A stretch of 19,594 bases of DNA from MED-G17 sp963991985 (GTDB lineage: Bacteria; Bacteroidota; Bacteroidia; NS11-12g; UBA9320), in the NCBI GenBank assembly GCA_963991985.1, contig CAXDRX010000024.1, positions 1 to 19,594 of the forward strand, written 5' to 3'. The position numbers and the translations under genes are program-made. Shown piece by piece: positions 7,247-14,930 of the stretch; positions within the stretch are counted from its first letter, which is position 1; every line of letters begins with the position of its first letter. The notes under the pieces are model-generated. The model did not search any database. It was not told where the DNA came from and saw only the letters and a list, made by a program, of their open reading frames with translations.

Positions 7247-8461
7247 ATGGTCAAACTACCAATATACTTAGACAACAATTCGACCACGCCGATGGACCCT
7301 CGCGTATTGGACGCAATGATGCCCTATTTCACAGAAAATTTTGGAAATGCGGCGAGCAGAAACCATCCTTTTGGATGGAAAGCAGAGGAAGCAGTGGACT
7401 ATGCCAGAGCGCAAATTGCTCAGTTGATTGGGTGCAATGAGAAAGAAATCATTTTCACTTCTGGTGCTACCGAGTCCAACAATCTGGCGATCAAGGGGGT
7501 ATTGGAAATGTATGCCCAAAAAGGCAATCACATCATCACGCTCAACACAGAACACAAGGCCATTTTGGACGCTTGTAGTCATGCCGAAAAAATGGGTGCA
7601 TCCCTGACCTATTTGGAGGTGGAAGAAAATGGACTTTTGGACCTATCCAAGCTACAAGACGCCATCCAAGACAACACTGTTTTGATTTCCATCATGTGGG
7701 CCAACAACGAGATTGGTGTTGTTCAGCCAGTGCAAGAAATTGCTAAAATTGCCAAAGAAAAAGGAATTTTGTTTCATACGGACGGCACACAGGCAGTCGG
7801 AAAAATCCCCGTTGATGTAGTGAAAGACGGCATAGATTTGATGAGTTTTACCGCCCACAAAATGTATGGACCCAAGGGAATTGGAGCCTTGTATGTACGA
7901 AGAAAAAATCCAAGGGTCAAAGTTAGCGCTCAAATCGATGGTGGCGGGCATGAAAGAGGCATGCGTTCGGGAACGCTCAATGTGACCGGTATTGTTGGCT
8001 TTGGAGCTGCCAGCCAAATTGCCCGAGAAGAAATGCAAAAAGAAGGCCAAAGATTGCGTCGATTGAGAGACAAACTTGAAAATGCTTTGCTTGGTTTAGA
8101 AGAAAGTTATGTGAATGGAAGTAAGGAAAATAGGTTGCCGCATTGTACCAACATTTCCTTCAAGTTTGTTGAAGGCGAAGGTTTGATGATGGCCATGCAC
8201 CATTTGGCAGTTTCTTCCGGATCTGCGTGTACTTCGGCAAGTCTTGAGCCGAGTTACGTGCTGAAAAACTTGGGTTTGGACGATGAATTGGCCCATAGCT
8301 CTATACGATTTGGTTTGGGTAGATTCACCACAGAAGAAGAAATTGATTACGCCATTGAGCATGTAACGCAGGCGGTAAATAAATTAAGAGAGATGAGTCC
8401 TTTGTGGGAAATGCACAAAGAAGGGATAGATTTGCAAAAAGTAGATTGGCAAGAACATTGA
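7247..8461 (+). CDS. iscS: Cysteine desulfurase IscS
   Basis: 404 residues, the same length as E. coli IscS. This PLP enzyme takes sulfur from cysteine and passes it as persulfide to IscU. It opens with LPIYLDNNSTTPMDPRV. Key residues are in place: TEHKA with His103, HTDGTQAVGK (176-186), the PLP lysine Lys205 in FTAHKMYGPKG, and the persulfide cysteine Cys328 in SSGSACTSASLEPS, the expanded loop typical of group I IscS/NifS rather than SufS. It is the first gene of a plus-strand unit, 7 nt before iscU. No iscR precedes it, and hscB, hscA and fdx are not present downstream, so this is a reduced isc cluster. Assignment is secure. Confidence 0.97.
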   Translation: MVKLPIYLDNNSTTPMDPRVLDAMMPYFTENFGNAASRNHPFGWKAEEAVDYARAQIAQLIGCNEKEIIFTSGATESNNLAIKGVLEMYAQKGNHIITLNTEHKAILDACSHAEKMGASLTYLEVEENGLLDLSKLQDAIQDNTVLISIMWANNEIGVVQPVQEIAKIAKEKGILFHTDGTQAVGKIPVDVVKDGIDLMSFTAHKMYGPKGIGALYVRRKNPRVKVSAQIDGGGHERGMRSGTLNVTGIVGFGAASQIAREEMQKEGQRLRRLRDKLENALLGLEESYVNGSKENRLPHCTNISFKFVEGEGLMMAMHHLAVSSGSACTSASLEPSYVLKNLGLDDELAHSSIRFGLGRFTTEEEIDYAIEHVTQAVNKLREMSPLWEMHKEGIDLQKVDWQEH

Positions 8462-8468
8462 TATCAAC

Positions 8469-8882
8469 ATGGCATATTCAGATAAAGTATTAGATCATTA
8501 CAACAACCCAAGAAATGTGGGTGTTTTGGACAAAAACTCAAAAAACGTCGGGACCGGATTGGTGGGTGCACCCGAGTGCGGAGACGTGATGCGTTTACAA
8601 ATTGAAGTAGATGAAAAATCAGGTGAAATAACAGAGGCCAAATTCAAAACATTTGGATGTGGCTCTGCCATCGCCTCAAGCAGTCTCGCGACCGAATGGA
8701 TTAAAGGAAAAACAGTGGACGACGCTTTAAAAATAGACAATATGGAAATTGTAGAGGAGCTTTCTTTGCCTCCTGTCAAAATTCATTGCTCTGTTTTGGC
8801 TGAAGACGCCATAAAATCTGCCATCAACGATTACCGAAAAAAACAAGGTCTCGAACCCATAGCTTTGAACAATAACCATTAA
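8469..8882 (+). CDS. iscU: Fe-S cluster assembly scaffold IscU
   Basis: 137 residues. IscU receives sulfur from IscS and iron, builds [2Fe-2S] and [4Fe-4S] clusters and hands them to carriers. All landmarks are visible: VLDHYNNPRNVG near the N terminus, Cys37 and Asp39 in GAPECGD, Cys64 in TFGCGSAIASSS, the LPPVK chaperone-recognition motif at 100-104, and His106-Cys107. The retained LPPVK motif implies an HscA-type Hsp70 partner, yet hscBA is not next to it; such genes may lie elsewhere. It starts 7 nt after iscS and ends 3 nt before the iscA-type gene. Confidence 0.97.
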   Translation: MAYSDKVLDHYNNPRNVGVLDKNSKNVGTGLVGAPECGDVMRLQIEVDEKSGEITEAKFKTFGCGSAIASSSLATEWIKGKTVDDALKIDNMEIVEELSLPPVKIHCSVLAEDAIKSAINDYRKKQGLEPIALNNNH

Positions 8883-8885
8883 AAA

Positions 8886-9212
8886 ATGATTACCGTATCA
8901 GAAAAAGCACATCAACAACTCACCAAACTGAAAGAAGAAGGAAATATTCAGCAAGATTATTTTCTTCGGGTGTCTGTGGTAGGTGGTGGTTGCTCGGGAC
9001 TTTCTTATAAACTAGATTTTGATAGCGAAAGCCAAGAAGGAGATCAAGTTTTTGAATCCAATGGGGTAAAAGTTGTGTGCGACATGAAAAGCTTTTTGTA
9101 TTTGTGTGGTACCGAGTTGGATTTTACCGATGGCCTGAATGGCAATGGCTTTCAATTCAACAATCCCAACGCATCCCGGACATGCGGGTGCGGTGAAAGT
9201 TTTTCTGTCTAA
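8886..9212 (+). CDS. iscA: A-type Fe-S carrier protein (IscA/HesB family)
   Basis: 108 residues, the usual size. A-type carriers accept clusters from the scaffold and pass them to client apoproteins. The three family cysteines are present: Cys36 in VVGGGCSGLSYKLDF, and Cys100 and Cys102 in TCGCGESF at the C terminus, closely matching the Cys35/99/101 pattern of E. coli IscA. Position third in the isc unit supports the name IscA, but SufA and ErpA are close relatives and cannot be ruled out by sequence alone. Its TAA stop (9210-9212) is followed immediately, in the same frame, by the TTG start of the DUF2256 gene. Confidence 0.94.
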   Translation: MITVSEKAHQQLTKLKEEGNIQQDYFLRVSVVGGGCSGLSYKLDFDSESQEGDQVFESNGVKVVCDMKSFLYLCGTELDFTDGLNGNGFQFNNPNASRTCGCGESFSV

Positions 9213-9350
9213 TTGAAAGGTTTTAAAAAAGACCTTCCAACCAAAATTTGCTCGCGTTGCGACCGTCCTTTTTCGTGGCGAAAAAAGTGGAAAAACAATT
9301 GGAGCGAGGTGAAGTATTGCAGCCAAGCATGCAAACAAAACAAAAGTTAG
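9213..9350 (+). CDS. DUF2256 small zinc-ribbon-like protein (45 residues, TTG start)
   Basis: A short gene that is easily missed. Reading from TTG at 9213, directly after the iscA stop, gives 45 codons to TAG at 9348-9350. The translation has the DUF2256 pattern: DLPTKIC at 7-13, then SRCDRPFSWRKKW, then WSEVKYCSQACK, with the two pairs Cys13-x2-Cys16 and Cys36-x3-Cys40 forming a likely zinc-binding treble-clef/ribbon. No ATG or GTG lies in the frame between the iscA stop and the domain, so TTG is the only sensible start. Function of the family is unknown. To my knowledge DUF2256 genes are often found beside photolyase/cryptochrome genes, and here a FeS photolyase follows after 9 nt. An alternative is production by readthrough of the iscA stop as an IscA-DUF2256 fusion. 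Confidence 0.85.
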   Translation: MKGFKKDLPTKICSRCDRPFSWRKKWKNNWSEVKYCSQACKQNKS

Positions 9351-9359
9351 CAAACATTT

Positions 9360-10925
9360 TTGTTGCTCGTCGATTTACCTAATGTGTCTAATGTAAAATC
9401 CTTACGGCTCATTCTTGGGGATCAATTGAATCCCGATCATAGTTGGTACCAAAGGTGCGATAGTTCAGTACTTTATTGCCTGATGGAAATACGAGCGGAA
9501 AGCGAATATGTCAAACATCACATTCAAAAGATAAGCGGTTTGTTTGCTGCCATGCGCAGTTTTTCCCAAGTGCTCAAAAGCAAGGGGCATCGTGTGGCCT
9601 ACATAAAAATTTCAGACCCTACCAATCGGCACAATTTCTTAGAAAATTTGCAACTTCTTTGCCAAAAATATTCGGTAGAAACTTTTGCATATCAACTGCC
9701 CGACGAATATCGATTGGATATCTTGTTTAAGTCGATTGCAAGCACTCTAGATATTCCAACCAAAGTTTACGACACAGAGCACTTTTTGACGAAAAGGGAT
9801 GAACTGAAGACATTTTTTGAGGGCAAAAAAACCTATTTGATGGAATCATTTTATCGCGCTCAAAGAAAAAAATACCAAGTATTAATGGATGGTAAGCAGC
9901 CCATTTCGGGCAAGTGGAATTATGATTTGGAAAATAGGAAAAAGTTGACCAATATGGAGCTTATCCCCAAACCCAAGTTTCCCCAAAATGACTTGACCAA
10001 GGTCTATCAAGAAGTGATAGAGGCGGACTTACCTTTTATAGGAAAAATAAATCCAAGACAATTTATCTGGCCAATCAATACCGAGCAAGCGGAAGAAATA
10101 TATGATGCATTTTTGGAAACACAATTGCCACTTTTTGGGACGTATCAGGATACCATGGTGCAAGAAAATTGGACACTATTTCACAGCAGAATTTCTTTTG
10201 CCCTTAACACCAAAATGCTTCAACCCATTCATGTGGTTCGGAAAGCAGAAGAGCATTGGAAACAAAACGAAGAAAAGATAAGCATTGCTCAGGTAGAGGG
10301 TTTTATTCGGCAAATTTTGGGTTGGCGAGAGTACATGCGGGGCGTTTATTGGGCACAAATGCCAAGCTATGCCAATAAAAATTACTTTTACCACACGCGG
10401 CCATTGCCCAACTACTTTTGGACAGGAGATACCAAAATGAATTGTATCTCTACAACGGTAAAACAATCGTTGGATCACGCATATGCCCACCATATTCAGC
10501 GATTGATGGTCACCGGAAATTTTTTGTTGATGGCGGGCATCAACCCCGATGAAGTAGATGTATGGTACTTAGGGATCTACATCGATGCTTTTGAATGGGT
10601 TGAAATAACCAATACACGAGGAATGAGTCAATATGCAGATGGGGGTATAGTGGCCACAAAACCTTATGTGTCTAGTGCTTCTTATTTGCACAAGATGGGT
10701 GATTATTGTTCCAATTGTTTTTATGAAAAAAATCGAAAGACAGGTGAACGCGCATGCCCTTTTAACAGTTTGTATTGGCATTTTTTGCATGAAAACCAGA
10801 ACAAACTTCAAGGAAATCCAAGGATGGGAATGATGTACAGAGTTTGGAATAAATTTTCATTGGAAAATCAAGAAAGTATTCTGAGTCAGGCTAGAATATA
10901 TCTAGAACAACTAGAACATTTGTGA
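9360..10925 (+). CDS. Iron-sulfur bacterial photolyase/cryptochrome (PhrB/FeS-BCP, DPRP family)
   Basis: 521 residues from TTG at 9360; a GTG at 9384 would give the more typical start MSNVKSLRLILGDQLN (513 residues). There is no in-frame ATG before the domain. The N-terminal alpha/beta domain begins LRLILGDQLN and the C-terminal helical FAD domain contains LGWREYMRGVYW and HHIQRLMVTGNFLLMAG. Four cysteines, Cys362, Cys450, Cys453 and Cys466 (in MNC, DYCSNC and RACPFN), have the spacing 88-3-13, the same as the [4Fe-4S] ligands of Agrobacterium PhrB. PhrB repairs (6-4) photoproducts; relatives such as CryB act in light signalling. Repair of (6-4) lesions is most likely but not proven here. It is the last gene of the isc unit. 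Confidence 0.93.
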   Translation: MLLVDLPNVSNVKSLRLILGDQLNPDHSWYQRCDSSVLYCLMEIRAESEYVKHHIQKISGLFAAMRSFSQVLKSKGHRVAYIKISDPTNRHNFLENLQLLCQKYSVETFAYQLPDEYRLDILFKSIASTLDIPTKVYDTEHFLTKRDELKTFFEGKKTYLMESFYRAQRKKYQVLMDGKQPISGKWNYDLENRKKLTNMELIPKPKFPQNDLTKVYQEVIEADLPFIGKINPRQFIWPINTEQAEEIYDAFLETQLPLFGTYQDTMVQENWTLFHSRISFALNTKMLQPIHVVRKAEEHWKQNEEKISIAQVEGFIRQILGWREYMRGVYWAQMPSYANKNYFYHTRPLPNYFWTGDTKMNCISTTVKQSLDHAYAHHIQRLMVTGNFLLMAGINPDEVDVWYLGIYIDAFEWVEITNTRGMSQYADGGIVATKPYVSSASYLHKMGDYCSNCFYEKNRKTGERACPFNSLYWHFLHENQNKLQGNPRMGMMYRVWNKFSLENQESILSQARIYLEQLEHL

Positions 10926-11039
10926 TATGCTAAGCTGTATATAATTCCCTACACATTCCAAAAGTTATCATGTATTCTAGGAGATTCTTCCCCAATTGCA
11001 CATAAGTTGTAAAAAACTGTGCACCTTCGTATTTCAACG
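10926..11039. other. Short intergenic gap between photolyase and helicase
   Basis: 114 bp, AT-rich. I see no clear hairpin-plus-T-run terminator for the isc unit and no small gene. A promoter for the helicase is expected here, but the only -7-like octamer (CACCTTCG, 11022-11029) has two mismatches and lies very close to the ATG. Confidence 0.4.
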
Positions 11040-12515
11040 ATGTCACAATTTGCAGCATTAGGCCTTTCTGAGTCCATCGTACAGGCCATCCAAGAATTGG
11101 GTTTCAATCAACCTACAGAAATTCAACAAAAGGCCATCCCTAATTTGATAAACAACCCTATCGATTTGATCGGACTGGCTCAAACAGGAACAGGAAAAAC
11201 AGCAGCATTTGGTCTTCCATTGTTGACCAATATAGATCCAAAGAAAAAATACATCCAAGCACTTATTCTTTCTCCAACAAGAGAACTGGGTCAGCAAATT
11301 ACCGAACAGATGCAATTGTTCGGAAAAAACATGAAAAATGTAGGAATCATGGCTGTCTATGGGGGTGCATCTATTGCCAACCAAATGAAGGATTTGAAGA
11401 AAACGCAACAGATTGTTGTTGCAACACCAGGCAGACTAAATGATTTAATACGCAGAAAAGCGCTTCAATTGGAAAATGTAGATTATGTTATTTTGGATGA
11501 AGCAGATGAAATGCTAAATATGGGATTTAAAGAGGATCTTGATACCATTTTAAGCCATACGCCGGCGAGCAAAAATACTTGGTTGTTCTCTGCCACCATG
11601 CCCCCCGAGATTGAGCGGATAGTTTCTAATTATATGGACCAACCTGTGCGCATTCAGGTGAGTAAAAAAAATGAAGTAAATCAGAACATTGCTCATAGAT
11701 ACAGTGTTGTTACGCGGGCCAACAAAAATGATGCGCTTCGCAGATTTTTGGATTTTTATGATAACACTCGGGCAGTGATTTTTTGCAGAACAAGGGCAGA
11801 AACTCAATCCTTGGCCGATGAGCTCATTTATAAAAATTACAAAGCAGATGCTCTCCATGGCGATTTGAGTCAAAAACAACGCGACATGGTCATGGAGAAA
11901 TTTCGAAAGAATGAAATTCATTCTTTGGTAGCCACCGATGTGGCGGCAAGAGGAATTGATGTAAGCGACATCAGTCATGTTTTTCATTTCAACATTCCAG
12001 ATTTGTCTGCCTATTATACCCATAGGAGTGGCAGAACGGCACGAGCAGGCAAACAAGGCGTTTCCATTTTGTTTATCAACGGTAGAGAAAACCACAAGCT
12101 AAAAAAAATGGAGAAAGATCTAAAAATTAAGTTTGAACCCATCGACATACCCAAGACAGAGCAAATTGCGGAAAAATATTTGGAACGGTGGTGTTATGAT
12201 ATTTTACATGCCCAAGCCAAAAAAGTTGATCCTGTTTTGTTGAGCAAAGCAACAATTTTATTTGGTAATCTTTCCAAAGACGAACTACTGGCAAAGGTAC
12301 TTAGTTTACAGCTGAAAAATTTACATTTTGGTGATGCCAAAGATTTGAATGAGAAACCTTCTCATAAGGGTAAAAATCATAGCGCTAAACCAGATGGAAA
12401 GAGAGGAAAATTTTACTCAAGAAATGAAAAAGGAAACGCAAGAAAAAAGAGCAACAAAAATTTCTCCACCAAAAAGCATTCCAAGTCCAAAAGCAGAAAA
12501 AATAAAAACCGTTAG
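11040..12515 (+). CDS. DEAD-box ATP-dependent RNA helicase
   Basis: 491 residues. An upstream in-frame GTG exists at 11019, but the ATG at 11040 gives the typical opening MSQFAALGLSESIVQAI and is preferred. Motifs in order: Q motif GFNQPTEIQQKAIP (21-34), motif I AQTGTGKT (about 47-54), PTRELGQQ (79-86), TPGR (129-132), DEAD (153-156), SAT (184-186), ATDVAARGID (298-307) and HRSGRTARAG (about 327-336). After the two RecA domains comes a helical extension and a Lys/Arg/Asn/Ser-rich tail of about 55 residues, which probably binds RNA non-specifically. There is no clear DbpA-type RNA-binding domain. It resembles the DeaD/CsdA/RhlE group used in ribosome assembly and RNA decay at low temperature; I do not assign a more exact name. 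Its stop overlaps the stop of the convergent mscS gene. Confidence 0.94.
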   Translation: MSQFAALGLSESIVQAIQELGFNQPTEIQQKAIPNLINNPIDLIGLAQTGTGKTAAFGLPLLTNIDPKKKYIQALILSPTRELGQQITEQMQLFGKNMKNVGIMAVYGGASIANQMKDLKKTQQIVVATPGRLNDLIRRKALQLENVDYVILDEADEMLNMGFKEDLDTILSHTPASKNTWLFSATMPPEIERIVSNYMDQPVRIQVSKKNEVNQNIAHRYSVVTRANKNDALRRFLDFYDNTRAVIFCRTRAETQSLADELIYKNYKADALHGDLSQKQRDMVMEKFRKNEIHSLVATDVAARGIDVSDISHVFHFNIPDLSAYYTHRSGRTARAGKQGVSILFINGRENHKLKKMEKDLKIKFEPIDIPKTEQIAEKYLERWCYDILHAQAKKVDPVLLSKATILFGNLSKDELLAKVLSLQLKNLHFGDAKDLNEKPSHKGKNHSAKPDGKRGKFYSRNEKGNARKKSNKNFSTKKHSKSKSRKNKNR

Positions 12516-13351
12516 GAATTGGGTTCTTTGAAAATATGAACATCCCTTTGAGGGAAGGGGATCACAATTTTCTGTTCTTTAAATTGTTGATTGATTTGAA
12601 AACGCAAATCGCTTTTCACGTCTTCAATGAATAAAATTTCGAGGCTCCAAAATAATACCTGAAATTGGAGAGACGAATCACCAAAATTGGTAAAACGTAC
12701 AAGAGGAGGATGGGATTTAATTACTTTGGGATGACTCTTCACACAATTCAATAAAATTTCTTTCACCAAATTGACGTCACTTCCATAGGCGACACCTACC
12801 TCCACTGAGAATCGACTCTCAGGATTGATGGTGCTCCAATTGACGATATTGTCTTGGACAATTTTAGAGTTGGGAATAATCAGGTGAACATTGTCTCTAT
12901 TTTCAACAATCGAGGTACGCAAACCAATTTCTTCTACCCTTGCCAAAAAACCATTGAGCTCAATGATGTCCCCAACACGAATGGTTTTTTCTACCATTAG
13001 AATCAAACCACTTATTAAATCCTTGGCAAGTTGCTGAAGTCCCAAACCAATTCCTACCAAGAACACGGCACCCCCCGCAAGAAGCGTGGTGATTTTAATG
13101 TGCAATGAATTCAAAATCATCATTCCTGCGATTACGATGATGAGATATCTGCTCAATTGCATTAAAGCGTAAGATTGCCCGGGTACCAGCCTCCCTTTTC
13201 GGCTAGCAATATTTAAAATACTTTTTATCCACCGATATACAATATAGGCAAAAAGTAAAATCAAAAAAGAGGAGAGTAAATCCCCTATGTTGATGTATTC
13301 TTCACCAAGTTTTACCAGTTCTATTTTGAAAAATGCTCTAATTTTATTCAT
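12512..13351 (-). CDS. MscS-family mechanosensitive ion channel
   Basis: 279 residues, close to E. coli MscS (286). Three membrane segments are visible at about 24-43, 66-83 and 88-122. The third has the Gly/Ala-patterned pore helix LLAGGAVFLVGIGLGLQQLA followed by DLISGLILMVEKTIRVGDIIE, the family signature. The beta domain (VEEIGLRTSIVENRDN, LIIPNSKIV, NIVNWS) and C-terminal alpha/beta domain follow. It acts as a membrane-tension valve that releases solutes at osmotic downshock. Its ATG overlaps the TGA of the upstream lipoprotein gene (ATGA, 13348-13351), implying translational coupling. The 3' end overlaps the convergent helicase stop by 4 bp. Confidence 0.95.
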   Translation of the reverse strand: MNKIRAFFKIELVKLGEEYINIGDLLSSFLILLFAYIVYRWIKSILNIASRKGRLVPGQSYALMQLSRYLIIVIAGMMILNSLHIKITTLLAGGAVFLVGIGLGLQQLAKDLISGLILMVEKTIRVGDIIELNGFLARVEEIGLRTSIVENRDNVHLIIPNSKIVQDNIVNWSTINPESRFSVEVGVAYGSDVNLVKEILLNCVKSHPKVIKSHPPLVRFTNFGDSSLQFQVLFWSLEILFIEDVKSDLRFQINQQFKEQKIVIPFPQRDVHIFKEPNS

Positions 13352-13995
13352 GGGTGTTGTTGCAATAAAAATATTGAAGTGTTTGTCTTTTTCTGTAATT
13401 GGTCATAGACAAATGCTTCTATTTTTTTTCCATCCATTTTTTGAATAAGTTTCTTATTCTTAAACGGGCTATTTAGTTCATTGTTCAATTCTTCGTGGAA
13501 GGTGAAATAGATCATTTCAAACCATTCATTGTTGTAGCTCAAAACAACATAGGCATTCAAGGGGCTCGCATCTACATAATTTATGGCGTACCCCATTTCG
13601 TCCGTGCCGTCATTGTTTAAATCTCCTAGATTGTCTAGCATCCATAATCCAATCTGATTGTTTTCATCCGATAGGACAAAAGTGTCTTTGGGTGCATGGC
13701 TAGAGACGATTCTTGTACTAGGTTTTGTTTTATTCAAGTGCTTTTGTATTTCCGTCAGGTTTTGGGCAAAAAATTTGTTTTCGGTCTTTTTATTAGTGTT
13801 TTGACTCACGTAAATCTCTTTAAGTGTATCTTGAATCTTGTCTCCATTAAAATCGCCTAAAAGAAAATAGTTTGGCCTAAACGTAGCACTCAACTGTGTA
13901 ATAGTGTCTGAGGTCAGAACAAATGCAGAGTTGGATGAATGGCGCTTGCAATTTGCCAATACAAAGGGTACCACAAGTAAGATGCCCCACTTCAT
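13348..13995 (-). CDS. Putative lipoprotein with FG-GAP/EF-hand-like calcium-loop motifs
   Basis: 215 residues. The N terminus MKWGILLVVPFVLANC is a short lipoprotein signal with lipobox LANC and Cys16 as the anchor. Two loops of the DxNxDxxxD type are visible, GDFNGDKIQD at about 47-56 and GDLNNDGTDE at about 124-133, similar to the calcium-binding loops of FG-GAP/VCBS and dockerin-like repeats. I do not recognise a named family. It begins one base after the TGA of the glycerophosphodiesterase gene and its stop overlaps the mscS start, so it belongs to the same operon. A surface or periplasmic role is likely; no enzymatic function can be assigned. Confidence 0.78.
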   Translation of the reverse strand: MKWGILLVVPFVLANCKRHSSNSAFVLTSDTITQLSATFRPNYFLLGDFNGDKIQDTLKEIYVSQNTNKKTENKFFAQNLTEIQKHLNKTKPSTRIVSSHAPKDTFVLSDENNQIGLWMLDNLGDLNNDGTDEMGYAINYVDASPLNAYVVLSYNNEWFEMIYFTFHEELNNELNSPFKNKKLIQKMDGKKIEAFVYDQLQKKTNTSIFLLQQHP

Positions 13996-13996
13996 C

Positions 13997-14905
13997 TCAA
14001 TGAATTAAGGAAACCAAGTCGCCCGGATAATCCGTTATGATACCGTCTACACCCATTTGAATAAGTGAAATCATGTCTTTTCGACTATTCACTGTCCACG
14101 GGATAACTTGCATGTTTTTTAGATGTAAGTAATCGATTTGGTCCTTTGAAAGCGATTGAAATTGTGGACTGTATATGGTGGGTGTGAAGTTAAGTCGATC
14201 TAGGTTTTCATCAATACTCAATAGGCCTTTTTCTACCAAAAGAGATGTTTTCAGTTTTGGCTTTAGGGTGTGCACAAGGTTTAGACTTTCCACATCAAAA
14301 GACTGTAAGATGCATCTTTTTTCGATTCCCAGCGCATAAATTTCTTGAATGACCAAGGAAATAAATTCTTTTACGTTCGGGTGATAAATTTCGTCCCATT
14401 GGGGTTTTCTTTTGATTTCTATATTGTAGCGTACATTTTTTTTGTTTTCCTCTTTGCAATATTGCTCAACAGTTGAGACAACTTCCTGAAAAAGAGGTTT
14501 ATGTGCCTTAACTTTTTTCTGATTTTCGAATTCGGGATTCCCTTTGGTACCACAATCAAAACAAGAGATTTCCTCATAGGTCATTTCATACAAATTGAAA
14601 GACTTTTCTCTATTTTTACTTATGTTATTGAGATTACTGTCCAAGCAAATATTATGATTCATAAATGGTTCGTGAGAAAGAATTACTTTATGATCGAGTG
14701 TAATCACAACATCCATTTCTAAGGTTGTGGCTCCATTGTCGATGGCTGCCAACATAGATTGGATTGTATTTTCGGGATAAATTCCGCGGGCCCCCCGATG
14801 TCCGTGAACGTCAAAATTTTTAAGATTACTTGGTTTTTTTATGCACGCACTCAAAAAAAGGAGAGATACGAGAACAGGACAAATCACATATTTTTTACCA
14901 AACAC
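13997..14905 (-). CDS. Glycerophosphodiester phosphodiesterase lipoprotein
   Basis: 302 residues. It hydrolyses glycerophosphodiesters (deacylated phospholipids) to glycerol-3-phosphate and an alcohol. The start is GTG at 14905; an in-frame stop lies just upstream and no ATG fits, while GTG leads directly into the signal VLVSLLFLSAC with lipobox cysteine Cys21. The GDPD TIM-barrel motifs are clear: HGHRGARGIYPENT at 34-47 (catalytic HRG and Glu45), LEMDVVITLDHKVILSHE at 62-79 (metal-binding Glu63/Asp65 and His78), a central NIEIK strand, and the C-terminal VIPWTVN and GVDGIITDYP. Being lipid-anchored, it probably acts in the periplasm or on the outer membrane. It lies 1 nt before the next lipoprotein gene and 25 nt after the DUF5777 gene. 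Confidence 0.93.
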   Translation of the reverse strand: MFGKKYVICPVLVSLLFLSACIKKPSNLKNFDVHGHRGARGIYPENTIQSMLAAIDNGATTLEMDVVITLDHKVILSHEPFMNHNICLDSNLNNISKNREKSFNLYEMTYEEISCFDCGTKGNPEFENQKKVKAHKPLFQEVVSTVEQYCKEENKKNVRYNIEIKRKPQWDEIYHPNVKEFISLVIQEIYALGIEKRCILQSFDVESLNLVHTLKPKLKTSLLVEKGLLSIDENLDRLNFTPTIYSPQFQSLSKDQIDYLHLKNMQVIPWTVNSRKDMISLIQMGVDGIITDYPGDLVSLIH

Positions 14906-14930
14906 ATGGGCAAGTTAAAAAAAAAAGTGT

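Noticed and set aside
10996..11029. Possible helicase promoter (TTG at 10996, CACCTTCG at 11022)
   Set aside because: Two mismatches in the -7 element, spacing at the upper limit, and the start site would fall within a few bases of the ATG.
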